Part shown: positions 35,701-47,700 of the stretch, piece after piece
Layout: each line of letters opens with the position of its first letter
How positions within the stretch are numbered: the stretch's first letter is position 1
The notes under the pieces: model-generated
Database searches by the model: none
Told to the model about the DNA's origin: nothing
The model's input: only the letters and a program-made list of their open reading frames with translations
From: Bog-473 sp963843365
GTDB lineage: Bacteria; Actinomycetota; Acidimicrobiia; Acidimicrobiales; RAAP-2
Reading direction: 5' to 3'
DNA: 64,000 nucleotides
NCBI GenBank assembly: GCA_963843365.1
Contig: CAWJKG010000002.1
Location: 1,240,001-1,304,000 of the forward strand
Translations under genes and position numbers: made by a program

Positions 35701-38700
35701 GTGCCCGACAGCGTGGTGATCACCGAGGAGCCCGCACCCTGGCCGAGGGTGACCACCTGGCCCGAGACCGGGGTGCCCGAGCCGTCCTTGAGGGTGACCG
35801 TCACTGTCGAAGCAGACGTTCCGTTGTTGGCCACCGAGGTCGGCACGGCCACGACAGAGGAGGAGCTGGCCGAGACCGGGCCGTGGAAGGTCACCGACCC
35901 GGTGTTGATGAGAGTGACCCCTCCGGTCACATCAGTCGCGGTGTAGGTCACGACCTGCGAAGAGGTGTCGGTGACCGAGAAGGTCGCCTGACCCTGCGCG
36001 TTGGTGACTCCCGAGACGGTGGTGATGACCGAGTTGCCGCCGCTGCTCTGGGCCAGCGTCACCGTCTGACCGGGGATCGGGTTGCCCGAGCCGTCCTTGA
36101 GGGTGACCGTCACTGTCGAAGGTGATGTTCCGTTGTCGGCGACCGACGTGGGGCTGGGCGAGACCGTGGAGTTGGACTGGGACACCGGACCGGTGCCGGT
36201 GCCGAAGGTCACCTGGGCCGTCTGGGTGATGACCAGGTTGGACTGGGAGGTGTCCGTCGCCGTGTAGGTGACGACCTCTGAGTGGGTGTCGGTCGCACTG
36301 AAGGTGGCCTGGCCGGCCGCGTTCGTCGTGCCCGACAGCGTGGTGATCACCGAGGAGCCCGCACCCTGGCCGAGGGTGACCACCTGGCCCGAGACCGGGG
36401 TGCCCGACGAGTCGGTCAGCGTGACGGTGATGGTCGACGTCGACGTTCCGTTATTGGGCACCGAGGTCGGCACGGCCACCGCAGAGGAGGAGCTGGCCGA
36501 GACCGGACCGTGGAAGGCGACCTGGGCCGTCTGGGTGATGACCAGGTTGGACTGGGAGGTGTCCGTCGCCGTGTAGGTGACGACCTCTGAGTGGGTGTCG
36601 GTCGCACTGAAGGTGGCCTGGCCGGCCGCGTTCGTCGTGCCCGACAGCGTGGTGATCACCGAGGAGCCCGCACCCTGGCCGAGGGTGACCACCTGGCCCG
36701 AGACCGGGGTGCCCGAGCCGTCCTTGAGGGTGACCGTCACTGTCGAAGCAGACGTTCCGTTGTTGGCCACCGAGGTTGGCACGGCCACGACAGAGGAGGA
36801 GCTGGCCGAGACCGGGCCGTGGAAGGTCACCGACCCGGTGTTGATGAGGGTGACCCCTCCGGTCACATCAGTCGCGGTGTAGGTCACGACCTGCGAAGAG
36901 GTGTCGGTGACCGAGAAGGTCGCCTGACCCTGCGCGTTGGTGACTCCCGAGACGGTGGTGATGACCGAGTTGCCGCCGCTGCTCTGGGCCAGCGTCACGG
37001 TCTGACCCGGGATGGGAGTGCTGTTGCTGTCACGAAGAGTCACAGTGACCACCGATGCCGCAGTGCCGTTGTCCGTTACAGAAGTCGGGGTCGGAGTCAC
37101 CGTCGAGTTCGAGAGCGAGACCGGACCGTGGAAGGCGACCTGGGCCGTCTGGGTGATGACCAGGTTGGACTGGGAGGTGTCCGTCGCCGTGTAGGTGACC
37201 ACCTCTGAGTGGGTGTCGCTGGCACTGAAGGTGGCGACACCTTGGGCGTTGGTCGTCGCCGTGCCCCCGCCCGAGATGACCGAGGAGCCCGCGCCCTGGC
37301 CCAAGGTGACCACCTGGCCCGAGACCGGGGTGCCCGACGAGTCGGTCAAGGTGACGGTGATGCTCGACGTCGAGGTGCCGTCGTCGGGCACCGAGGTCGG
37401 TGCGGCCACCACGCTCGAGGAGCTGGCCGAGACCGGGCCGTGGAAGGCGACACTCGCCGTCTGGTCGATGACCAGGTTGGACTGGGAGGTGTCCGTCGCC
37501 GTGTAGGTGACGACCTCTGAGTGGGTGTCGGTGGCCGTGAAGGTGGCCACACCTTGGGCGTTGGTCGTCGCCGTGCCCCCGCCCGAGATGACCGAGGAGC
37601 CCGCACCCTGGCCCAAGGTGACCACCTGGCCCGAGACCGGGGTGCCCGAGCCGTCCTTGAGGGTGACCGTCACTGTCGAAGCGAGACGTGCCGTCGTCGG
37701 GCACCGAGGTCGGTGCGGCCACCACGCTCGAGGAGCTGGCCGAGACCGGGCCGTGGAAGGCGACACTCGCCGTCTGGTCGATGACCAGGTTGGACTGGGA
37801 GGTGTCCGTCGCCGTGTAGGTGACGACCTCTGAGTGGGTGTCACTCGCACTGAAGGTGGCGACACCTTGGGCGTTGGTCGTCGCCGTGCCCCCGCCCGAG
37901 ATGGCCGAGGAGCCCGCACCCTGGCCCAGGGTGACCACCTGGCCCGAGACCGGGGTGCCCGACGAGTCGGTCAAGGTGACGGTGATGCTCGAGGTCGACG
38001 TGCCGTCGTCGGGCACCGAGGTCGGGGCGGCCACCACGCTCGAGGAGCTGGCCGAGACCGGGCCGTGGAAGGTGACCTGACCCGGTGTTGGTGAGCGGTG
38101 ACCCCTGCGGTCACGTCAGTCGCGGTGTAGGTCACGACCTGCGAAGAGGTGTCGGTGGCACTGAGAAGGTGGCCTGACCCTGCCGCGTTGGTACTCCCGA
38201 GACGGTGGTGATGACCGAGTTGCCCGCCACTGCTCTGGGCCAGAGTCACCGGTCTGACCCGGGATCGGGTTGCCCGAGCCGTCTTGAGGGTGACCGTCAC
38301 GGTGGAAGCAGACGTCCCGTTGTCGGCCACCGACGTGGGACTGGTCACGGTGGAGTTGGACTGGGACACCGGGCCGTGCCGGCTCCGAAGGTCACCTGTG
38401 CGTCTGGTCAGATCGACCAGGTTGGACTGGGAGGTGTCGGTCGCCGTGTAGGTGGACCCTGACCCTGCGCAGTGGGTGACTCACCGTGACGGTGGTGATG
38501 ATCGAGGTGCCGCCGCGCCCTGGCCCAAGGTGACCACCTGGCCCGAGACCGGGGTGCCGACGACGGTCAAGGTGACGGTGATGCTCGACGTCGAGGTGCC
38601 GTCGTCGGGCACCGAGGTCGGTGCGGCCACCACGCTCGAGGAGCTGGCCGAGACCGGGCCGTGGAAGGCGACACTCGCCGTCTGGTCGATGACCAGGTTG

Positions 38701-41700
38701 GACTGGGAGGTGTCCGTCGCCGTGTAGGTGACCACCTCTGAGTGGGTGTCACTCGCACTGAAGGTGGCGACACCTTGGGCGTTGGTCGTCGCCGTGCCCC
38801 CGCCCGAGATGGCCGAGGAGCCCGCGCCCTGGCCCAAGGTGACCACCTGGCCCGAGACCGGGGTGCCCGACGAGTCGGTCAAGGTGACGGTGATGCTCGA
38901 CGTCGAGGTGCCGTCGTCGGGCACCGAGGTCGGTGCGGCCACCACGCTCGAGGAGCTGGCCGAGACCGGGCCGTGGAAGGCGACACTCGCCGTCTGGTCG
39001 ATGACCAGGTTGGACTGGGAGGTGTCCGTCGCCGTGTAGGTGACCACCTCTGAGTGGGTGTCGGTGGCCGTGAAGGTGGCCACACCTTGGGCGTTGGTCG
39101 TCGCCGTGCCCCCGCCCGAGATGACCGAGGAGCCCGCACCCTGGCCCAAGGTGACCACCTGGCCCGAGACCGGGGTGCCCGAGCCGTCCTTGAGGGTGAC
39201 CGTCACTGTCGAAGCAGACGTGCCGTCGTCGGGCACCGAGGTCGGTGCGGCCACCACGCTCGAGGAGCTGGCCGAGACCGGGCCGTGGAAGGCGACACTC
39301 GCCGTCTGGTCGATGACCAGGTTGGACTGGGAGGTGTCCGTCGCCGTGTAGGTGACGACCTCTGAGTGGGTGTCACTCGCACTGAAGGTGGCGACACCTT
39401 GGGCGTTGGTCGTCGCCGTGCCCCCGCCCGAGATGGCAGAAGAGCCCGCACCCTGGCCGAGGGTGACCACCTGGCCCGAGACCGGGGTGCCCGACGAGTC
39501 GGTCAAGGTGACGGTGATGCTCGAGGTCGACGTGCCGTCGTCGGGCACCGAGGTCGGTGCGGCCACCACGCTCGAGGAGCTGGCCGAGACCGGGCCGTGG
39601 AAGGTCACCGACCCGGTGTTGGTGAGGGTGACCCCTGCGGTCACATCAGTCGCGGTGTAGGTCACGACCTGCGAAGAGGTGTCGGTGACCGAGAAGGTCG
39701 CCTGACCCTGCGCGTTGGTGACTCCCGAGACGGTGGTGATGACCGAGTTGCCGCCACTGCTCTGGGCCAGAGTCACGGTCTGACCCGGGATCGGGTTGCC
39801 CGAGCCGTCTTGGAGGGTGACCGTCACGGTGGAAGCAGACGTCCCGTTGTCGGCCACCGACGTCGGACTGGGGGTCACCGTGGAGTTGGACTGGGACACC
39901 GGGCCCGTGCCGGCTCCGAAGGTCACCTGTGCCGTCTGGTCGATGACCAGGTTGGACTGGGAGGTGTCCGTCGCCGTGTAGGTGACCACCTCTGAGTGGG
40001 TGTCGGTGGCCGTGAAGGTGGCCACACCTTGGGCGTTCGTCGTCGCCGTGCCCCCGCCCGAGATGACCGAGGAGCCCGCACCCTGGCCCAAGGTGACCAC
40101 CTGGCCCGAGACCGGGGTGCCCGACGAGTCGGTCAAGGTGACGGTGATGCTCGACGTCGAGGTGCCGTCGTCGGGCACCGAGGTCGGTGCGGCCACCACG
40201 CTCGAGGAGCTGGCCGAGACCGGGCCGTGGAAGGCGACACTCGCCGTCTGGTCGATGACCAGGTTGGACTGGGAGGTGTCCGTCGCCGTGTAGGTGACGA
40301 CCTCTGAGTGGGTGTCACTCGCACTGAAGGTGGCGACACCTTGGGCGTTGGTCGTCGCCGTGCCCCCGCCCGAGATGGCAGAAGAGCCCGCACCCTGGCC
40401 CAAGGTGACCACCTGGCCCGAGACCGGGGTGCCCGACGAGTCGGTCAAGGTGACGGTGATGCTCGACGTCGAGGTGCCGTCGTCGGGCACCGAGGTCGGT
40501 GCGGCCACCACGCTCGAGGAGCTGGCCGAGACCGGGCCGTGGAAGGCGACACTCGCCGTCTGGTCGATGACCAGGTTGGACTGGGAGGTGTCCGTCGCCG
40601 TGTAGGTGACGACCTCTGAGTGGGTGTCGGTCGCACTGAAGGTGGCGACACCTTGGGCGTTGGTCGTCGCCGTGCCCCCGCCCGAGATGGCAGAGGAGCC
40701 CGCGCCCTGGCCCAAGGTGACCACCTGGCCCGAGACCGGGGTGCCCGACGAGTCGGTCAAGGTGACGGTGATGCTCGACGTCGAGGTGCCGTCGTCGGGC
40801 ACCGAGGTCGGTGCGGCCACCACGCTCGAGGAGCTGGCCGAGACCGGGCCGTGGAAGGCGACACTCGCCGTCTGGTCGATGACCAGGTTGGACTGGGAGG
40901 TGTCCGTCGCCGTGTAGGTGACGACCTCTGAGTGGGTGTCGACTCGCACTGAAGGTGGCGACACCTTGGGCGTTGGTCGTCGCCGTGCCCCCGCCCGAGA
41001 TGACCGAGGAGCCCGCACCCTGGCCCAAGGTGACCACCTGGCCCGAGACCGGGGTGCCCGACGAGTCGGTCAAGGTGACGGTGATGCTCGACGTCGAGGT
41101 GCCGTCGTCGGGCACCGAGGTCGGTGCGGCCACCACGCTCGAGGAGCTGGCCGAGACCGGGCCGTGGAAGGCGACACTCGCCGTCTGGTCGATGACCAGG
41201 TTGGACTGGGAGGTGTCCGTCGCCGTGTAGGTGACGACCTCTGAGTGGGTGTCGGTCGCACTGAAGGTGGCGACACCTTGGGCGTTGGTCGTCGCCGTGC
41301 CCCCGCCCGAGATGACCGAGGAGCCCGCACCCTGGCCCAAGGTGACCACCTGGCCCGAGACCGGGGTGCCCGAGCAGTCCGTGAGGGTGACGGTGATGTC
41401 GAAGTCGACGTGCCGTCGTCGGGCACCGAGGTCGGTGCGGCCACCACGCTCGAGGAGCTGGCCGAGACCGGGCCGTGGAAGGCGACACTCGCCGTCTGGT
41501 CGATGACCAGGTTGGACTGGGAGGTGTCCGTCGCCGTGTAGGTGACGACCTCTGAGTGGGTGTCGGTCGCACTGAAGGTGGCGACACCTTGGGCGTTGGT
41601 CGTCGCCGTGCCCCCGCCCGAGATGGCCGAGGAGCCCGCGCCCTGGCCCAAGGTGACCACCTGGCCCGAGACCGGGGTGCCCGACGAGTCGGTCAAGGTG

Positions 41701-44700
41701 ACGGTGATGCTCGACGTCGAGGTGCCGTCGTCGGGCACCGAGGTCGGTGCGGCCACCACGCTCGAGGAGCTGGCCGAGACCGGGCCGTGGAAGGCGACAC
41801 TCGCCGTCTGGTCGATGACCAGGTTGGACTGGGAGGTGTCCGTCGCCGTGTAGGTGACGACCTCTGAGTGGGTGTCGGTGGCCGTGAAGGTGGCCACACC
41901 TTGGGCGTTGGTCGTCGCCGTGCCCCCGCCCGAGATGGCCGAGGAGCCCGCGCCCTGGCCCAAGGTGACCACCTGGCCCGAGACCGGGGTGCCCGACGAG
42001 TCGGTCAGGGTGACGGTGATGCTCGACGTCGAGGTGCCGTCGTCGGGCACCGAGGTCGGTGCGGCCACCACGCTCGAGGAGCTGGCCGAGACCGGGCCGT
42101 GGAAGGCGACACTCGCCGTCTGGTCGATGACCAGGTTGGACTGGGAGGTGTCCGTCGCCGTGTAGGTGACGACCTCTGAGTGGGTGTCGCTCGCACTGAA
42201 GGTGGCGACACCTTGGGCGTTGGTCGTCGCCGTGCCCCCGCCCGAGATGACCGAGGAGCCCGCACCCTGGCCCAAGGTGACCACCTGGCCCGAGACCGGG
42301 GTGCCCGACGAGTCGGTCAGGGTGACGGTGATGCTCGACGTCGAGGTGCCGTCGTCGGGCACCGAGGTCGGGGCGGCCACCACGCTCGAGGAGCTGGCCG
42401 AGACCGGGCCGTGGAAGGCGACACTCGCCGTCTGGTCGATGACCAGGTTGGACTGGGAGGTGTCCGTCGCCGTGTAGGTGACGACCTCTGAGGGGTGTCG
42501 GTGGCCGTGAAGGTGGCCACACCTTGGGCGTTGGTCGTCGCCGTGCCCCCGCCCGAGATGGCCGAGGAGCCCGCGCCCTGGCCCAGGTGACCACCTGGCC
42601 CGAGACCGGGGTGCCCGACGAGTCGGTCAAGGTGACGGTGATGCTCGACGTCGAGGTGCCGTCGTCGGGCACCGAGGTCGGGGCGGCCACCACGCTCGAG
42701 GAGCTGGCCGAGACCGGGCCGTGGAAGGCGACACTCGCCGTCTGGTCGATGACCAGGTTGGACTGGGAGGTGTCCGTCGCCGTGTAGGTGACGACCTCTG
42801 AGTGGGTGTCGGTCGCACTGAAGGTGGCGACACCTTGGGCGTTGGTCGTCGCCGTGCCCCCGCCCGAGATGGCAGAGGAGCCCGCGCCCTGGCCCAAGGT
42901 GACCACCTGGCCCGAGACCGGGGTGCCCGACGAGTCGGTCAGGGTGACGGTGATGCTCGACGTCGAGGTGCCGTCGTCGGGCACCGAGGTCGGTGCGGCC
43001 ACCACGCTCGAGGAGCTGGCCGAGACCGGGCCGTGGAAGGCGACACTCGCCGTCTGGTCGATGACCAGGTTGGACTGGGAGGTGTCCGTCGCCGTGTAGG
43101 TGACGACCTCTGAGTGGGTGTCGGTCGGCACTGAAGGTGGCCACACCTTGGGCGTTGGTCGTCGCCGTGCCCCCGCCCGAGATGACCGAGGAGCCCGCAC
43201 CCTGGCCCAAGGTGACCACCTGGCCCGAGACCGGGGTGCCCGACGAGTCGGTCAGCGTGACGGTGATGCTCGACGTCGAGGTGCCGTCGTCGGGCACCGA
43301 GGTCGGGGCGGCCACCACGCTCGAGGAGCTGGCCGAGACCGGGCCGTGGAAGGCGACACTCGCCGTCTGGTCGATGACCAGGTTGGACTGGGAGGTGTCC
43401 GTCGCCGTGTAGGTGACCACCTCTGAGTGGGTGTCGGTGGCCGTGAAGGTGGCCACACCTTGGGCGTTGGTCGTCGCCGTGCCCCCGCCCGAGATGGCCG
43501 AGGAGCCCGCGCCCTGGCCCAAGGTGACCACCTGGCCCGAGACCGGGTTCCCGTTCTCGTCTTCGATGGTCGCCGTGATCGTCGTCGTGGATGACCCGTC
43601 GTCAGGAACCGAGGTCGGGCGAGGCGATCAAGGTGGACGTGAGAGCCGAGGCCGCGCCCGGGACGAAGTCGACCTGGGCCGTCTGGAGTCCTGTCACGCC
43701 GGACACCGAAGGTGTGTAAGTGACTTCTTCCGCCTTGACGTCGTCGACAGTGAACACGGCTTGTCCGGAGTTGTTCGTCTCCCCCGAGCCGTCGTCCGTA
43801 ATGACCGAAGAGCCGCCCCCCTGGGAAAGCGAGACCGGCTCCCCTGGGACGGGATTTCCCTCAGCGTCGAGAAGAGTCACCGTGACGTTGGAGCTGTCGA
43901 TGCCGTCGGCGACCACTGTCGAAGGGCTGGCTGTGGTGGTCGAGGTGACAGCCGAGACGGGTCCGGCAATGAAGGTCACCAGCGCTGTCTGATCGATGTG
44001 CACGCCGTCTGACACGTCGTTAGCGGTGAAGGTCACTCCTTCGGCCACCGTGTCCGTGACCGCGAAGGTCGCTTGGCCGGATGAGTTCGTGGTGCCGTTC
44101 ACAGGAGTCACCACCGCCGACGGCGAGCTGGACGTCGAGCGCGACCGACTTCCCCGCGACGGGGTTGCCGCCGGAATCGAGCAAGGTCGCGGTCACGGTG
44201 GAGCTCGAAGTGCCATCGGCGGTGACCGAGCTGGGTGATGCCGTCAGGGTCGACATCGCCGCTGACGCCTGGCCGGACGACACCACCAGGTTGACGTCGT
44301 TCGAGGCGTATTGGACCGAGTAATTGGCGTACCCCTGGTAGACCTCGTTGCTGAATTGCGTGCTCAGTCCGCCGCTCGCGGTCACGGTGAACGACGACCC
44401 GATGGTCGGGGTGAAGTTCGTGTTGACGGCCAAGGTCCCGGCCAGGCTCGCGGCACCCGACACCGCCAGGTTCCCGAACCCGGTTGCCGCCCCAAGGTCT
44501 GCCGTGAGGGTTCCGCCCGATGTCTGCGAATAGGTGCCGGTATCCCGGGTCGTGTTGCCGGTTTCGAGAATGACGTTGCCGCTGTTGAGGAGGGAGCCTC
44601 CTGAAATGGTGGTGCCGCTCGCCGTGTCGACCTGGGAGTCGATGGTCCCGGAGTTGGTCAAAGTCCCGGTGAGCGACAGATCGGATCCGGGCTCGAGGTC

Positions 44701-47700
44701 GATGGTGCCCAGGTTCGGCATGCTCCCCGGCGTGATCCCCGCCGAGGCGTTGGTCTGGAGGGTGAGCGTCTGGCCGGCATAGGGCGCTCCGGTGACATTC
44801 GAGGTCCCGTCGTTGAGGACGCTGAAGGTCGAGGCCCCTCCGCCCGAGAAGTTCAAGGAGGCATCGTTGACGAGGACGGGGGCTCCCGTCGTCGTCCCGC
44901 CGTTCTCGGTGAAGTGGTCGTTGACGCCGACCTCGAAGGTGCCGCCGTTGGCGATGGAGCCCCCGGCCGCGTTGGTGAAGGTGCCCCGTCGGTGAACGAG
45001 CCGGTCGATGCCACCGTGACCGGGCCGGTGCTCGACCAGGTGCTCGAGGTGGTGAAGGTCCCGTTGTCGACGACGGCCCCCGAGGTGTCGATGGTGCCAC
45101 CGTTGATGACGGAGGTCCCGCTGCCCGCGTCCATCTGTATGGTCCCGGCGCTGGTCAAGGTGCCGGTGAGCGAAAGGGTGGCTCCCCCGAGAGCTCGATG
45201 GTGCCCAGGTTCGGGGTGCTCCCCGGCGCGATGTCCGCCGAGGCGTTGGTCTGGAGGGTGAGCGTCTGGCCGGCATAGGGCGCTCCGGTGACGTTCGAGG
45301 TCCCGTCGGCGAGGACGCTGAAGCTCGAGGCCCCTCCGCCCGTGAGGTTCAAGAAGGCGTCGTTGACGAGGACGGGGGAACCCGTCGTCGTCCCGCCGTT
45401 CTCGGTGAAGTGGTCGTTGACGCCGACCTCGAAGGTGCCGCCGTTGGCGATGGAGCCCCCGGCCGCGTTGGTGAAGGTGCCCCCGTCGGTGAACGAGCCG
45501 GTCGATGCCACCGTGACCGGGCCGGTGCTCGACCAGGTGCTCGAGGTGGTGAAGGTCCCGTTGTCGACGACGGCCCCCGAGGTGTCGAGGGTGCCACCAT
45601 TGATCTGGGAGGTCCCGCTGCCCGCGTCCATCTGTATGGTCCCGGCGTTGGTCAAGGTGCCGGTCACCGAGAGGTGGGATCCGGGTTCGAGTTCGATGGT
45701 GCCACTGTTGGTTCCCGGGTTGATGCTGAGGCTGGCGTTCGTTTGCAGGGTCAATGTCTGGGCGAAGAACGGCGTGCCGGTGACGTTCGAGGTCCCGTTG
45801 GCGATGACGCTGAAGCTCGAGGCCCCTCCGCCCGAGAAGTTCAAGAAGGCGTCGTTGACGAGGACGGGGGATCCCGTCGTCGTCCCGCCGTTCTCGGTGA
45901 AGTGGTCGTTGACGCCGACCTCGAAGGTGCCGCCGTTGGCGATGGAGCCCCCGGCCGCGTTGGTGAAGGTGCCCCCGTCGGTGAACGAGCCGGTCGATGC
46001 CACCGTGACCGGGCCGGTGCTCGACCAGGTGCTCGAGGTGGTGAAGGTCCCGTTGTCGACGACGGCCCCCGAGGTGTCGATGGTGCCACCGTTGATGACG
46101 GAGGTCCCGCTGCCCGCGTCCATCTGTATGGTCCCGGCGCTGGTCAAGGTGCCGGTGAGCGAAAGAGTGGCTCCCCCCGAGAGCTCGATGGCGCCCAGGT
46201 TCGGGGTGCTCCCCGGCGCGATGTCCGCCGAGGAGTTGGTCTGGAGGGTGAGCGTCTGGCCGGCGTAGGGCGCTCCGGTGACATTCGAGGTCCCGTCGGC
46301 GAGGACGCTGAAGCTCGAGGCCCCTCCCCCCGTGAGGTTCAAGAAGGCGTCGTTGACGAGGACGGGGGATCCCGTCGTCGTCCCGCCGTTCTCGGTGAAG
46401 TGGTCGTTGACGCCGACCTCGAAGGTGCCGCCGTTGGCGATGGAACCCCCGGCCGCGTTGGTGAAGGTGCCCCCGTCGGTGAACGAGCCGGTCGATGCCA
46501 CCGTGACCGGGCCGGTGCTCGACCAGGTGCTCGAGGTGGTGAAGGTCCCGTTGTCGACGACGGCCCCCGAGGTGTCGAGGGTGCCACCATTGATCTGGGA
46601 GGTCCCGCTGCCCGCGTCCATCTGTATGGTCCCGGCGTTGGTCAAGGTGCCGGTCACCGAGAGGTGGGATCCGGGTTCGAGTTCGATGGTGCCCAGGTTC
46701 GGGATGCTCCCCGGCGCGATCCCCGCCGAGGCGTTGGTCTGGAGGGTGAGCGTCTGGCCGGCGTAGGGCGCTCCGGTGACATTCGAGGTCCCGTCGTTGA
46801 GGACGCTGAAGCTCGAGGCCCCTCCCCCGAGAAGTTCAAGGTTGCATCGTTGACGAGGACGGGGGATCCCGTCGTCGTCCCGCCGTTCTCGGTGAAGTGG
46901 TCGTTGACGCCGACCTCGAAGGTGCCGCCGTTGGCGATGGAGCCCCCGGCCGCGTTGGTGAAGGTGCCCCCGTCGGTGAACGAGCCGGTCGATGCCACCG
47001 TGACCGGGCCGGTGCTCGACCAGGTGCTCGAGGTGGTGAAGGTCCCGTTGTCGACGACGGCCCCCGAGGTGTCGATGGTGCCACCGTTGATGACGGAGGT
47101 CCCGCTGCCCGCGTCCATCTGTATGGTCCCGGCGCTGGTCAAGGTGCCGGTGAGCGAAAGAGTGGCTCCCCCCGAGAGCTCGATGGCGCCCAGGTTCGGG
47201 GTGCTCCCCGGCGCGATGTCCGCCGAGGAGTTGGTCTGGAGGGTGAGCGTCTGGCCGGCGTAGGGCGCTCCGGTGACATTCGAGGTCCCGTCGGCGAGGA
47301 CGCTGAAGCTCGAGGCCCCTCCCCCCGTGAGGTTCAAGAAGGCGTCGTTGACGAGGACGGGGGATCCCGTCGTCGTCCCGCCGTTCTCGGTGAAGTGGTC
47401 GTTGACGCCGACCTCGAAGGTGCCGCCGTTGGCGATGGAACCCCCGGCCGCGTTGGTGAAGGTGCCGTCGTCGGCGAACGAGCCGGTCGAGGTGGTCGAG
47501 GTGGTCCCACCGTTGGAGAACGTTCCGGTCTGGGTCACCGTGCCACCGGCTGGGACCTGTAACGAGCCACCCGGGTAGGTCGTCCCTCCCTGCACGGTAA
47601 GGGACCCGGCGACGAGGAGGGTCCCCGTGCCGCTCCCGTCGATGTTGCCCACGAGCAGCGTCCCCCCGTTCTCGCTGGGGTCGGACGAGCTCAAGGTGAC

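Noticed and set aside
33702..43426. Serial plus-strand frames of about 100 codons (MTTSEWVSV-type) in the repeat region
   Set aside because: They recur with the 312-nt period of the antisense Ig repeats and carry stop codons at the same point in each unit; they mirror the minus-strand array.
33702..47500. CRISPR-like or satellite interpretation of the repeats
   Set aside because: Units are 312 or about 495 nt, contiguous, in frame and translate to Ig-like or beta-helix-like domains. There are no short repeats with unique spacers.
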